Source: CBDTTM01 sp965363355 (GTDB lineage: Bacteria > Bacillota > Negativicutes > Selenomonadales > Selenomonadaceae). Taken from it: 39,982 nt of DNA. The notes under the pieces were generated by a model. It worked only from the letters and a program-made list of their open reading frames with translations. It did not search any database and was not told the DNA's origin. Both the position numbers and the translations under genes were made by a program. The DNA lies in contig CBDTTM010000004.1 of assembly GCA_965363355.1 (NCBI GenBank), forward strand, positions 1 through 39,982. The letters run 5' to 3'. Shown piece after piece: positions 24,251-34,600 of the stretch (positions within the stretch are counted from its first letter, which is position 1; every line of letters starts with the position of its first letter).

Positions 24251-25816
24251 ATGGGTAAAGGAAAACGAAGACTGTTTGCGGCAATTCATATAGGTTCAGA
24301 GAGAGTCAGCCTGCAAATAGCTGAGTATGAAGATTTAGAGCATGTGGCTATTATTGAACGCCTTTCCCGGCAAATCATGCTGGGGGAAGAAACCTTTAAG
24401 ACAGGACGATTAAGTTTTACGACAGTGAATAAATTGTGCGATTTGCTGCTGGGGTATCGGCGTTTGCTTCGGGAATACAAGATCAAAGATTATCGATTAT
24501 TGGCAACAACTGCTATATTAGAGGCCGAGAATCAGCCGTACATCGTCGATCAAATACGAATGAAGACGGGCCTGATTGCCAAGCCCATAGAGATGCCTCG
24601 TGAAGTTTTTTATAAATATATGGCTTTATACAAGGCAACTTGTGATGCAGGTCTTCCCATAGAAAAGGGAGCTGTATTATTTGTGGATATATCTTCTGGA
24701 GGGGTGGGCATCATGCTGCACCAAGATGGGCGTCTTCGCTACCAACAAAATATCTATATTGGAGCTTTACGCGTGAAGGAACGCTTTGAACAATACCAGC
24801 GTGAATCTCGTAAATTCCATAAGGCGCTGGCACAGTACATACATAGTGTGATTGAGCCAGTTGAAATAGAGCTCAAAAAAGAAGCCGTTCGTCAGGTCAT
24901 TTTATCGGGAGATGAAACAGAATTATTGCTCAAGATGCTAAATGATGCAGCCCATGAAGGGCGAAAGCTCAAAGTGGTTTCCGCTGAGCGTTTTTATGCA
25001 TTATACAAAAAAGTCAGCGAGATGAACGCGGCGCAGGTCATAGAGTTTTTTCATCTTACGGAGCATGAAGTAGAAATGGTTTTGCCTACGCTTGTTTTAT
25101 ATGAAAAAATCTTATCTTTGAGCAAGGCTACCGAAATCATCATTGCCAACGAGAGATTTATTGATGGGGTGCTCATGCGCCATATTGCTAAGGCCAGTAA
25201 AAGCAGATGGATCGATGTAATCGAGGAACAAATGCTTAACTTGGCGAGATCAATCGGCAAAAAGTATGAATATGATGCGCTTCATGCAGAAAAGGTAGCG
25301 CAAATCGCCTTATCATTATTTGATAAAATGGGAAAACTTCATGGACTGGGACAGCAAGAGCGGCTTCTCCTTCGTATTGCCTGTATTTTACATGACATAG
25401 GAAAATTTGTTTGTCTGCGCAATCATTATGTGCATTCGCGGCGGTTGATCCTGTCTTCTGATATGCTGGGATTTACTTCAGAAGAAAAAAATATCATGGC
25501 GAACTTGGCCTTTTATCACGATGAGGGACGGCCGTCAGAAGCTGATGAAAATTTTGCTAAAATGACTAAAGAGGAGAAAGTCATTGTCGGCAAATTGGCA
25601 GCAATCCTTCGGTTAGCCGATGCCCTTGATCGGAGCCATCGACAAAAAATCCAGCACTTATCCATCCATGTAAAAAATATGGATGCAATTCTTACTGTAG
25701 AGGCAAATGAAGATATTGCTTTGGAGAAATGGACATTCAATCAAAAGGCAGAATTTTTTGAATCGGTGTACGGTGTCAGGACTTTTTTAGAACAGGCGGT
25801 GGAGCAGCGTGTATGA
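24251..25816 (+). CDS. Degenerate Ppx/GppA-like protein with HD domain
   Basis: A 521-residue paralogue of the divergent Ppx/GppA protein. The N-terminal motif that is DLGSNS in active enzymes is HIGSER here (His13 replaces the catalytic Asp), and the second motif DLGGGS is DISSGG. The C-terminal HD domain is intact in its core (CILHDIGKF, then HVHSRR-type and FYHDEG segments, and a late ADALDRSH). It may therefore work through the HD domain, or as a regulatory subunit for polyphosphate metabolism. The ATG at 24251 follows AGGAGG; the frame is open further up to 24128 but lacks a ribosome site there. It overlaps ppk1 by 8 bp. Confidence 0.85.
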   Translation: MGKGKRRLFAAIHIGSERVSLQIAEYEDLEHVAIIERLSRQIMLGEETFKTGRLSFTTVNKLCDLLLGYRRLLREYKIKDYRLLATTAILEAENQPYIVDQIRMKTGLIAKPIEMPREVFYKYMALYKATCDAGLPIEKGAVLFVDISSGGVGIMLHQDGRLRYQQNIYIGALRVKERFEQYQRESRKFHKALAQYIHSVIEPVEIELKKEAVRQVILSGDETELLLKMLNDAAHEGRKLKVVSAERFYALYKKVSEMNAAQVIEFFHLTEHEVEMVLPTLVLYEKILSLSKATEIIIANERFIDGVLMRHIAKASKSRWIDVIEEQMLNLARSIGKKYEYDALHAEKVAQIALSLFDKMGKLHGLGQQERLLLRIACILHDIGKFVCLRNHYVHSRRLILSSDMLGFTSEEKNIMANLAFYHDEGRPSEADENFAKMTKEEKVIVGKLAAILRLADALDRSHRQKIQHLSIHVKNMDAILTVEANEDIALEKWTFNQKAEFFESVYGVRTFLEQAVEQRV

Positions 25817-27914
25817 TGCAGAGTTGTTTTTAAATAGAGAACTAAGCTGGCTGAATTTCAATTGCCGGGTTTTGGCTGAGGCCAAAGATAAAGGAACACC
25901 CCTGCTAGAAAGACTGCGATTTTGTGCGATTGCCAGTTCCAATCTCGACGAATTTTTCATGATACGGGTAGCGGGGCTTAAGCAACGAGTCGAAAATGAT
26001 ATCAAAACCAAAGATATTGCTGGCTTGCGTGCCAGTCAGCAATTAAAGCGTATTGCCGAGCAGGCACATCGTCTGGTTGCCTTGCAATATCGTTATCTTA
26101 AGCAAGTCAGCAGAGAACTGGAACTAGAAGGTATCCATCAGCTGCAAATCGATGACCTTTCTCCGCAAGAAAAAGAGAAGCTCGATGCATATTTTCAAAG
26201 TGCGATTTACCCAGTGTTGACACCTTTGGCAGTCAATGTTACGCACCCATTTCCTTTTTTGGCAAATCGCACGCTCAATTTGGCGTTGCTCTTGTCCCGG
26301 GCGGGCGAAAAGGAAATGGCACTCGTGCAAGTACCTAGTGTATTGCCTAGAATTTTAGAAGTAGCATCGTCTAAGGCGGGGATGCGCTCTTTTATATTTC
26401 TTGAAGATATCATAAAATTTTATTGCCAGAAACTTTTTCAAGGGTATAAAGTAAATGAAATAGCTGAATTTCGCATTACACGGGATGCGGACCTTTTGAT
26501 AGATGAGGAAGATGCCAGGGACTTGATGGAAGAAATGGAGAAATCTTTGCGCCAGCGGCGACGTGGACAGGCGGTGCGCCTTGAAATCAATAAGTCCGCA
26601 GGAAATCAGCTCCGTCGTTTTTTGACAGGTGAGCTGAAACTCCAAGAAGCGGATATTTATGAATTTTCTGGGCCGCTGGATCTGACGTTTATTTCTAAGT
26701 TCATTCGAACCCTTGAGCGGTCGGACCTCTGCTATCCGCCCTTTGAACCATACTGTTTGCCGGAATGCAAAGATGGGAATAGTTTGCTCGCTTCGATTCG
26801 AGATAAGGACATTTTTTTGCATCACCCCTATGATTCCTTTGAACCGGTAGTGGTGTTTATCCGTGATGCAGCAGAAGACCCTCAGGTCCTAGCGATAAAG
26901 CAGACACTTTATCGGGTCGGGGCGGATTCGCCAATTGTAGCGGCACTGGCGAAAGCTGCAGAAAATGGAAAACAAGTCACGGTTTTAGTAGAACTCAAGG
27001 CACGCTTTGATGAGGAAAACAATATTGTTTGGGCACGGCGACTGGAGGAAGCGGGTTGTCATGTGATTTATGGGCTAGTCGGTTTGAAAACACATTCGAA
27101 GATTGCTTTGGTTGTGCGGCAGGAAGATGATGGGATTCGCCGTTATGTCCATTTGGGGACGGGAAATTATAATGAAGTGACGGCAAGGCAGTATACGGAC
27201 ATGTGCATATTTACTGGGCGCGAAGCTTTTGGTGAAGATGCATCGGCTTTTTTTAATGTACTGTCGGGCTATTCAGATCCCCCGGTTTGGAATAAATTTG
27301 CCGTTGCCCCTTTGGGCCTTCGAGAAAAAATCAAGGCCTTGCTCGATGAGGAAATCGGCCATGCGGTAGATGGGCGGTTTGCCTATGTGATTGCCAAAAT
27401 GAACTCTTTGCTTGATCCAGACATCATCATGAAATTGTATGAAGCTTCGCAAAAGGGGGTCCATATTGATTTGATCGTGCGGGGCATTTGTGTCCTTGAA
27501 CCGGGAATTCCCGGCGTCAGTGAAACCATTCGTGTGAGCAGTGTAATCGGCCGTTTCTTAGAGCACAGCCGTGTCTTTTATTTTGCTAATAATGGTGATC
27601 CCAAAGTCTATTTGTCGAGTGCAGATTGGATGCCGCGCAATTTAAATGACCGTGTCGAGTTGATGTTTCCCGTAGATGACACGGAGCATTCTATGCGTAT
27701 TTTTAAGATTTTAAAATTGATTTTAGCGGACAATCGAAAGCTGCATCGCATGAAAAGAGACGGTTCTTATAAGAAAGTCATCAAGAAAGAACCCGCTATC
27801 GAGAGCCAGCAAATATTGCTCACCAAATCAATTTGCCGGTTGCAAAAAGTCCAAGAATTACCAAAAATTCAGCCGCTAATAGCCAAAGAGCCAGTGGATG
27901 AGGGCGAAAATTGA
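25809..27914 (+). CDS. ppk1: Polyphosphate kinase 1
   Basis: A 701-residue PPK1, which builds inorganic polyphosphate from ATP. The order is the standard N, H, C1, C2: N-terminal FLNRELSWLNFN, then the catalytic domains with phospho-accepting His429 in GLKTHSKIAL and the second active-site His586 in FLEHSRVFYF; ARFDEENNIVWARRLEEAG lies just before the first. The start is GTG at 25809, inside the end of the Ppx-like gene (8-bp overlap), indicating translational coupling. The C-terminal ~40 residues are a variable basic tail. Paired synthesis and breakdown genes suggest tight control of polyphosphate level. Confidence 0.95.
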   Translation: MYDAELFLNRELSWLNFNCRVLAEAKDKGTPLLERLRFCAIASSNLDEFFMIRVAGLKQRVENDIKTKDIAGLRASQQLKRIAEQAHRLVALQYRYLKQVSRELELEGIHQLQIDDLSPQEKEKLDAYFQSAIYPVLTPLAVNVTHPFPFLANRTLNLALLLSRAGEKEMALVQVPSVLPRILEVASSKAGMRSFIFLEDIIKFYCQKLFQGYKVNEIAEFRITRDADLLIDEEDARDLMEEMEKSLRQRRRGQAVRLEINKSAGNQLRRFLTGELKLQEADIYEFSGPLDLTFISKFIRTLERSDLCYPPFEPYCLPECKDGNSLLASIRDKDIFLHHPYDSFEPVVVFIRDAAEDPQVLAIKQTLYRVGADSPIVAALAKAAENGKQVTVLVELKARFDEENNIVWARRLEEAGCHVIYGLVGLKTHSKIALVVRQEDDGIRRYVHLGTGNYNEVTARQYTDMCIFTGREAFGEDASAFFNVLSGYSDPPVWNKFAVAPLGLREKIKALLDEEIGHAVDGRFAYVIAKMNSLLDPDIIMKLYEASQKGVHIDLIVRGICVLEPGIPGVSETIRVSSVIGRFLEHSRVFYFANNGDPKVYLSSADWMPRNLNDRVELMFPVDDTEHSMRIFKILKLILADNRKLHRMKRDGSYKKVIKKEPAIESQQILLTKSICRLQKVQELPKIQPLIAKEPVDEGEN

Positions 27915-27952
27915 TAGAAAATGAATTTGAAAAATCATCCATAGATTTTTTT

Positions 27953-27986
27953 ACTGCTGTGCAGAAAATGCGCAGCAGTTTTTTTG
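27953..27986 (+). terminator. Terminator of the ppx-like-ppk1 operon
   Basis: ACTGCTG-GCA (27953-27963) pairs with TGC-CAGCAGT (27969-27979) with one U/G mismatch and a 5-nt loop, followed by T7. Confidence 0.85.
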
Positions 27987-28037
27987 GTGGGGAAAGCTTT
28001 GCGAAATAATAGGTGGAGCGAAAGCGTTATCTTGTTG

Positions 28038-28067
28038 TTTACAAGGTTTACAAAAGAGCGTTATACT
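28038..28067 (+). promoter_or_regulatory. Promoter of the two-component system
   Basis: TTTACA (28038-28043) and TATACT (28062-28067) with an 18-bp spacer. GTTTACAA is repeated directly (28037-28044 and 28046-28053, 9-bp period) over the -35 region, possibly an activator site. The leader of about 100 nt to the start codon has no called gene. Confidence 0.55.
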
Positions 28068-28178
28068 GCAAGGAGAGAATATGCAGTTTACTTACGGTAG
28101 AGGATCTTGGTGCAAATGACCACGCTTTGCCGGAGGAATATATAGCCGATAAAATGATTGCAAGGGGAGCCAATTTTT

Positions 28179-28850
28179 ATGAAAATCTTGATTGCCGATG
28201 ATGAAGTGACGATTTTAGAGATCATGTGCCTGTATCTCGAAAAAGAAGGATTTACTTTATATACAGCGGAGGACGGTGAACAGGCCTTGGCGATTGAGGA
28301 GAAGCATCATCCAGATCTGTTGATATTAGATATCATGCTGCCAAAAATCAATGGTTTTGAGCTATGCAAATATATAGAAAGAAAAGTACCGAAGATTTTT
28401 CTTACGGCCAAATCGGAAGAGGCAGATAAGATCAAGGGCTTTTCTTTGGGGGCCGATGATTATATAACCAAGCCATTTAGCCCGCGGGAAGTTGTCGCTA
28501 GGGTAAAGGCAGTGCTCCGGCGTTCGGGCATGGTTGAAGAGAATGTACATTGCATCCGTTATGGCGAGCTTTTGCTCGACGATGATCATAAGATCGTCGA
28601 AATTCGCGGGGTGAAAATTTCTCTGCCACCGAAGGAATTCACCCTGTTGGCATTCTTTTTGCAGCATCCAAGGCAGACTTTTTCGCGGGAGCAATTGCTC
28701 AACAACGTTTGGAGCTATGATTTTGAAGGCGATGAACGAGCGGTAGATGCCGTGATAAAACGTCTGCGCAGAAAATTATCAGAGACCGAATTCCATTGTA
28801 TCCATACGGTGCGTGGCTTTGGCTATCGATTTGAGGTTGTGGAAAAATGA
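28179..28850 (+). CDS. OmpR/PhoB-family response regulator
   Basis: A 223-residue response regulator. The receiver domain has the acidic pair Asp7-Asp8, phospho-acceptor Asp51 (LILDIMLP), Thr76 and Lys98 (YITKPF). The C-terminal winged helix of the OmpR/PhoB type follows (about 128-223, SLPPKEFTLL and RAVDAVIKRLRRKL). The frame is open from 28158, but the ATG at 28179 has AAGGGGAG upstream and starts at the first strand. It overlaps the sensor kinase gene by 4 bp. The likely target is the efflux operon that follows, where an 11-bp direct repeat lies next to the promoter. Confidence 0.94.
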   Translation: MKILIADDEVTILEIMCLYLEKEGFTLYTAEDGEQALAIEEKHHPDLLILDIMLPKINGFELCKYIERKVPKIFLTAKSEEADKIKGFSLGADDYITKPFSPREVVARVKAVLRRSGMVEENVHCIRYGELLLDDDHKIVEIRGVKISLPPKEFTLLAFFLQHPRQTFSREQLLNNVWSYDFEGDERAVDAVIKRLRRKLSETEFHCIHTVRGFGYRFEVVEK

Positions 28851-30238
28851 TACGATCGGTGTTTTCTAAGATTTTTTTATCACATTTATTTGTCTTGGTG
28901 ATTTTTGCTGTGAGCATAGGTTTGTTGCTGGCGCATTTTCTTACAGGTTATCTAATTGATGCCAAGAGAGAAGATTTGACGCGTTCTGGTTTAATGGAAG
29001 TTCGCTATCTCATGGAACTCGATCAACAGCAGCAAAAAGTTCCGGCGGGACTGCTCGAGACGCAAAGCCGTTTGTCGGGAACAAGTATGTGGATTTTTGA
29101 TGAAGATCAGCACGTTTTGGCGGGCAGCCCGCCAATCCACTGGCAGCGCTATCAGCTGGAGCACCCGGACGCTGCGGGCACGCAGATGTTTCAAGGTGAA
29201 ATAACTTCACAAGTACATACCAGGAAAGAGGAATTGCCATCGATTCTCGTTTCGATTCCTTTTCCGAATACCAAATCCAAGGTGTTGATGCTCTATACCC
29301 CAATCAGTGGGGTGACACAAACCTCTGGCACGATTGAAAAACTGCTGCTGTTTGCGCTGCTTGGTTCGGTACTCTTTGCTGGAATCGTTGCATTTTTTCT
29401 TTCTCGTAATGTAACAGGGCCGATCCATGATATCAGCAAGGCCGCGATTCGCTTTGCTGGAAGGGATTATAGCAGTCGAACCAGTGCCGTGGGCCCAGAT
29501 GAGATTGGGCAGCTCGGAAAAATATTCAATGCGATGGCCGAGGATATCGAGCGAAAAGAAAAAAATTCTCGGGAATTTTTTTCGGATGTGACACATGAAC
29601 TCAAAACGCCGCTGGCAGCGATACAGGCAATCACGGAGAGCATCCTCGATGGCGTAGTCAGCATGAAACTGGCAAAGGACCGCTATCTTTCTGTTATTTT
29701 GCATGAATGCCGACAAATGAATTCCTTGATCAGTGAAATCCTGCTCTTAGAACAATTGGAAACAGCTGGTGTGGAGTTTCATTGGAAGGACATTGAATTG
29801 AAACCGTTTTTTTTGCAGCAACAGGAAAAATACAGACCTTTGCTCGAAGAAAAGATGCTTAGACTTGCTATTGAGATTGCACCGGGCATCGATAAGATCC
29901 ATACAGATGCAGATCGATTGGAACAAGTCTTGAATAATTTGATCAGCAATGCGATACGGTATTCATTTCCCGGCGGGAAAATATTATTGCAGGCACAAAG
30001 ACACGCAAAGTCTATACAGCTGAGTGTGACGGATCACGGCGAAGGCATCCCGCCAGACAGCCTGCCTTATTTATGGGAGAGGTTTTATCGAGTAGATAAA
30101 TCGCGCTCGCGCCATAAAGGCGGGACGGGGCTTGGACTTACGGTGACCAAGAAATTGGTCGAGGGCATGGGCGGAGAGATCTTTGTGAGCAGTGACCCGG
30201 GAACAGAAACAATATTTACTGTAATATTACCGCAATGA
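28847..30238 (+). CDS. Sensor histidine kinase
   Basis: A 463-residue membrane kinase. TM1 is about residues 10-34, an extracytoplasmic sensor domain covers about 35-160 with no recognised ligand fold, and TM2 is about 164-187, followed by HAMP. Phospho-accepting His250 is in SDVTHELKTPLAA. The ATP-binding domain shows N-box NNLISNAIRYS, G1 DHGEGIP, F-box and G2 GGTGLGL. The ATG overlaps the regulator stop (ATGA), so the two are coupled. The signal is unknown; linkage to an RND pump suggests an envelope stress or toxic compound. Confidence 0.93.
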   Translation: MIRSVFSKIFLSHLFVLVIFAVSIGLLLAHFLTGYLIDAKREDLTRSGLMEVRYLMELDQQQQKVPAGLLETQSRLSGTSMWIFDEDQHVLAGSPPIHWQRYQLEHPDAAGTQMFQGEITSQVHTRKEELPSILVSIPFPNTKSKVLMLYTPISGVTQTSGTIEKLLLFALLGSVLFAGIVAFFLSRNVTGPIHDISKAAIRFAGRDYSSRTSAVGPDEIGQLGKIFNAMAEDIERKEKNSREFFSDVTHELKTPLAAIQAITESILDGVVSMKLAKDRYLSVILHECRQMNSLISEILLLEQLETAGVEFHWKDIELKPFFLQQQEKYRPLLEEKMLRLAIEIAPGIDKIHTDADRLEQVLNNLISNAIRYSFPGGKILLQAQRHAKSIQLSVTDHGEGIPPDSLPYLWERFYRVDKSRSRHKGGTGLGLTVTKKLVEGMGGEIFVSSDPGTETIFTVILPQ

Positions 30239-30241
30239 AGA

Positions 30242-30278
30242 ACTTTGTCATCACTTTGTCATATGGAATTTTTATACT
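30242..30278 (+). promoter_or_regulatory. PhoB-like direct-repeat box and -10 upstream of the efflux operon
   Basis: ACTTTGTCATC (30242-30252) is directly followed by ACTTTGTCATA (30253-30263), a head-to-tail repeat with an 11-bp period and 10 of 11 identity. A -10 box TATACT lies at 30273-30278, 11 bp after the second TTGTCA; there is no separate -35. This is the geometry of promoters activated by PhoB/OmpR-type regulators, such as the one encoded immediately upstream. Confidence 0.65.
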
Positions 30279-30343
30279 GAAACCCTAGGCTTATTTGCTG
30301 CCTTTTACGTAAACGGGCAAATGAGTTCAAGGCAGAAGAATTC

Positions 30344-31624
30344 ATGACACAGGTGAAGAAAGAGGTTCAGGGAAATATGAAGGTTGAAGATAGAAAAAAG
30401 CGAATGTTATTAGCTGCGATAGCCGTTGTCGGCGTGCTGATGGCAGTTGGAATCCATTATATGGTTTCGCAGCATACGGTAAACTCGAAAAAAAATCTCA
30501 TCCCTACAGTGGCGACAGCAGCGGCGAGTAAAGCCGATCTCATCAAAAAGATTTCCTTGGTGGGCCAGACCGTGCCGCAGGCACAAATTGATGTTGCGGC
30601 AAAATATCAAGGGCGAGTCACGGGCGTTTTTGCCGATCTTGGTCAAGCAGTCGAGCCGGGCCAGGTTCTGGTGACTGAAGATACGCAAGATGCCGATCTC
30701 AATGTGATGCAGAACCAACAAGCTTACCAACAGGCTTCCGCAGATGCGAAAACAATGTCTGTACAGCAAACGGCGAACTATGATAAAGCCAGCGCGGATT
30801 ACCATAAGGCACTGGCTAGCTATGAGCGAAACAAGCAGGTCTTTGATGTCGGCGGGATAACAGAAGATGCTTTGGATACAAGCGCGCAGCAGCTTGCGGA
30901 TGCCAAGGCTTCTTTGGATATGATACAAAACCAGATGGAAGACGGCGTGCCGTCGTCTGTCTCTTCGGCGCAGGCAAGTGCAGCCAAGGCCGGCAAAATG
31001 ATGGAAGCGGCGCAGAAACAGCGAAATGACTTGATTTTGACAGCGGCGAGCAGCGGACTTATCGGTTATCGCCAAGTCGAGATCGGCGATATGGTCTCTG
31101 CTGGACAAAAGCTTATGAGCATTTATGACAATCGGCGCTTATATGTAGACTGCCAGGCAGCAGAACAGGATTTACCCGCCTTTTCTTTGACGATGCCAAT
31201 CGATGTGAGCATCGATTCTCTAGGAAAGTCGATTACCGGACAGGTCATCTATATCAGTCCGATGGTCGACCCGACTTCACTGATGTATACCGTGCGAATC
31301 GCCATAGATAACGGTGCGGGGGACCTTAAAAGCGGCATGTTTGCCAGAGCTTTATTAAACAGCGTTTTACGGCCGCAGGCACTTTTGATTCCGAAAGCAG
31401 CTGTAATGGAAAAAGACGGTGCAGAATATGTCTTTGTCGTCGACGACAAAAATAAGGTAACGAAAAAAACGATAAAAACTGGCGCCAAAGGCGATAGCCA
31501 GGTTGAGATACTTTCTGGTTTAGCAGAAGGCGAGCAAGTGGCCGTGACGAACATGTCACGTCTTAGAGATGGACTGACTGTTCAGGTAGAGGCTCCTGCT
31601 GATGGGCAGGAGGGATCGAAGTGA
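30344..31624 (+). CDS. RND efflux periplasmic adaptor (HlyD/MexA family)
   Basis: A 426-residue membrane-fusion protein. An N-terminal anchor segment (about residues 21-42) is followed by a lipoyl half-motif (AKYQGRVTGVFADLGQAVEPGQ), a long alpha-helical hairpin (about 115-220), a second lipoyl half (GLIGYRQVEIGDMVSAGQ), and beta-barrel and membrane-proximal domains. It joins the inner-membrane pump to the TolC-like channel encoded downstream. The start is uncertain: ATG at 30344 has little ribosome site, and ATG at 30377 (GGGAAAT upstream) is an alternative that still keeps the anchor. It overlaps the pump gene by 4 bp. Confidence 0.9.
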   Translation: MTQVKKEVQGNMKVEDRKKRMLLAAIAVVGVLMAVGIHYMVSQHTVNSKKNLIPTVATAAASKADLIKKISLVGQTVPQAQIDVAAKYQGRVTGVFADLGQAVEPGQVLVTEDTQDADLNVMQNQQAYQQASADAKTMSVQQTANYDKASADYHKALASYERNKQVFDVGGITEDALDTSAQQLADAKASLDMIQNQMEDGVPSSVSSAQASAAKAGKMMEAAQKQRNDLILTAASSGLIGYRQVEIGDMVSAGQKLMSIYDNRRLYVDCQAAEQDLPAFSLTMPIDVSIDSLGKSITGQVIYISPMVDPTSLMYTVRIAIDNGAGDLKSGMFARALLNSVLRPQALLIPKAAVMEKDGAEYVFVVDDKNKVTKKTIKTGAKGDSQVEILSGLAEGEQVAVTNMSRLRDGLTVQVEAPADGQEGSK

Positions 31625-34600
31625 ATATTACCCGTTATTCGATAAATAAGCCAATCGGTATATCAATGATTGTTTTCTTTTTTGTGGTTTTGGGCTTGTT
31701 CAGCTTTTACCGAATCGGTGTCGAGCTTTTACCGGCAATTAACATCCCTTATGTAACGGTTACGGTCAACTACCCTGGGGCCGGAACTGAAGAAATCGAA
31801 CAAGATGTCATAAAGCCACTGGAAAATTCATTGTCATCCTTGTCTAACTTAAAGCATATGACAGCCGTGGCTCGGCCAGAAAAAGCGCAGATCACCCTGG
31901 AATTTGAATTCTGGGCCAATGTCGATTCTGCGGCGATCGATACCAGTCAATACGTCAATGCGGTTCTCGGCAAATTGCCAACCGGCATCCAAACGCCGAG
32001 CGTGATGAAGCGTGATGTCGATGCTTTGCCGATTTTGGAGATCGCCGTGCTTTCGGATAAGCCGCTCAGTGATGTGTACGCGCTTGCCAATGATACCTTT
32101 GTCGAGCGATTGCAAAGAGCTGGCGGGGTCTCTGATGTGCAGCTTTACGGCGGCCGCCAAAAAGAAATTGCGGTGAATGTAGACAAAGATAAACTCAATT
32201 ATTTTCATATATCACTGCAGCAGATTGCCAGTCGAATCACGCAGGAAAACGTACTGACGCCGGCAGGATCGGTTTTTGGCAAGAACAGTGAAACCAACGT
32301 CCGTTTGACGGCGCAGTACAATTCGCCAGAAGAGATTGCTTCTATCCATGTCAATAACAGCAAGGGAGCGGCAATACCTCTGAGCAGCCTAGCCGATGTG
32401 CGCGAACAGGATCAGCGCGTCACCAAATATGCCCGGACCAACGGGCAGGACGCGGTATCTTTATCCATCTACAAAAACAGCAATGCGAACATCGTCGATA
32501 CGGCGAAAGCGGCGCTTGAACAGCTCGCTTCTTTGCAGAAGGACTATCCCGACTGCCAATTTGTTGTAATCAATAATTCAGCGGATTACGTCGAAGCGGC
32601 ACTTCATAATACCCTTGAAGCCTTGATTGAAGGTTTGTTCACAACGGGCCTCGTGCTCTTCTTGTTCCTGCGAGGCTGGCGTTCGACGGTCGCGGTAGTC
32701 ATTGCGATTCCGACGTCTTTGATTACGACTTTCTTTATGATGTATACGGCAGGCTTCACGTTTAACATGCTGTCATTGATGGGGATGTCTCTTTGCATAG
32801 GGATCTTGGTCGACGACTCAATCGTTGTGCTGGAAAATATCCATCGCCATCTCCTGATGGGGAAAAGTGCTAAACAGGCAGCCGAAGATGGTCGTAATGA
32901 AATCGGCATGGCGGCAATTGCAATTACGCTTTGCGATGTTGTCGTGTTTTTGCCGATTGCCTTCATGAACGGAATGACTGGGCAGTTCTTTCGGCAATTT
33001 GGACTAACGATCGTGTTTGCGACCTTATGCTCCTTGGCGGTTTCTTTTACGCTGACGCCGATGATTGCATCGAAATTCTATAAAAATGGAATCAAGGAGC
33101 CAAAAGGGAAATTATGGGATACACTGAATACAGCAGAAGAAACAGTCATACGTAAATACGGCGAGATTTTATCTTGGAGTTTTTTCCATACAAAAAAAAT
33201 CATTTGTGCCGTTCTCATTATTCTGGTTTTGTCGCTGAGCCTCTATTATCCTTTGGGCATTATCGGCGGTGAATACATGCCAAAAACCGATGAAGGGGCG
33301 TTTCGCATATCGATGCAGTTCCCTGTCGGACAAAATATTGATGCAACAAATGGAAAAATCAGAGAGGTCGAGGCCTATCTGATGGAACAACCTGAAATCA
33401 AGAATTATTTGTCCAGTGTCGGGCAGCCAGCTGGAAATTATGGCAATGTAAGCGTTCATATGAGTGATAAAAACGAACGCAGTGCCAGTGTCTGGGATGT
33501 AACGGAACGCGTTCGGCAGTATTTGCAGAAGAAATTTCCGCAGGCGGTGGTCCAGGTCAGTGCGACTCAGGATTCGATGCCAGGCGTTTCCGGCGGTACG
33601 GGCACGGGAAATGGAAACGGTAACAGCGCGCCGGTGCAGATTGAGCTAAAAGGCAATGATTTGGCTTCGATTGTCAAGGCGTCATCGGCTGTGCAGGAAA
33701 AATTGAAACAGCTTGACGGAATAAAGGATGTAAGATCTTCCTATACAGAAGGTGCACCAGAACTGCGCTTAGTCCTTGACCGTGAAAAATTGCGATTCTA
33801 CAACACGACAGCCAATGATATCCATAATGTATTTTCAGGAGCCATTGCGGGGACGCTATCGGGGTATCTGATGAACGATCCTAACAACGATCATCAAGAT
33901 ACGGATATCTATGTGCGTTTAAAAAATAGTGACGGTTTCGAGGCGTCAGATATTCGCTCGTTGCCAGTAAATACGACGACAGGGCTCATTCGCCTCGGTA
34001 GTGTAGCTGAAGTCAAGGATGATGTTGGTCCGGTCATGCTGCGCCGTGTCGATAAGCAAGAGTCCATCAATATATCGGCCAATATAGACAGTGGCAGGTC
34101 GCTCCAAGAAGTCTTGGATGAAATTTCGCGCCAACTCGGTCCAGATCAGCTTGGCAAGAATGTAACGTATCAGTTCATCGGCCAAGCCGATAATATGAAG
34201 ACGACTTTTATGGAAATGGCACAGGCGATAAGCTTATCTTTGCTTTTGGTCTATATCTTGTTGGCAGTCCTCTATGAATCCTTGTCGACGCCAGTGATCC
34301 GCATGTTTTCTTTACCGTTTGGTCTGATTGGATCGTTTGCATTTTTGGCGCTCACAAGAAATACGATCAATTTGTATTCCTTGCTGGGGCTTTTGGTCAT
34401 GGATGGATTGGTTGCCAAGAACGGAACCTTGCTGCTCGACTATACGCTGACGCTTATGCATGAAGGTGTCGAGGCTAGAGAGGCGGTAATCGAAGCGGCA
34501 AAGACTCGTTTAAAGCCGATTTTTATGACATCGATCACAATGATCACGGGAATGCTGCCGACAGCGCTCGCCCTTACGCCAGGGTCAGAAACCAGAGTCA

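Noticed and set aside
28081..28119. 12-codon ATG frame after AAGGAG in the response regulator leader
   Set aside because: The predicted transcription start is at about 28074, which would remove its ribosome site; no repeated regulatory codons are visible.
28013..28201. 62-codon frame upstream of the response regulator
   Set aside because: It spans the promoter and runs out of frame into the regulator gene; there is no coding character.
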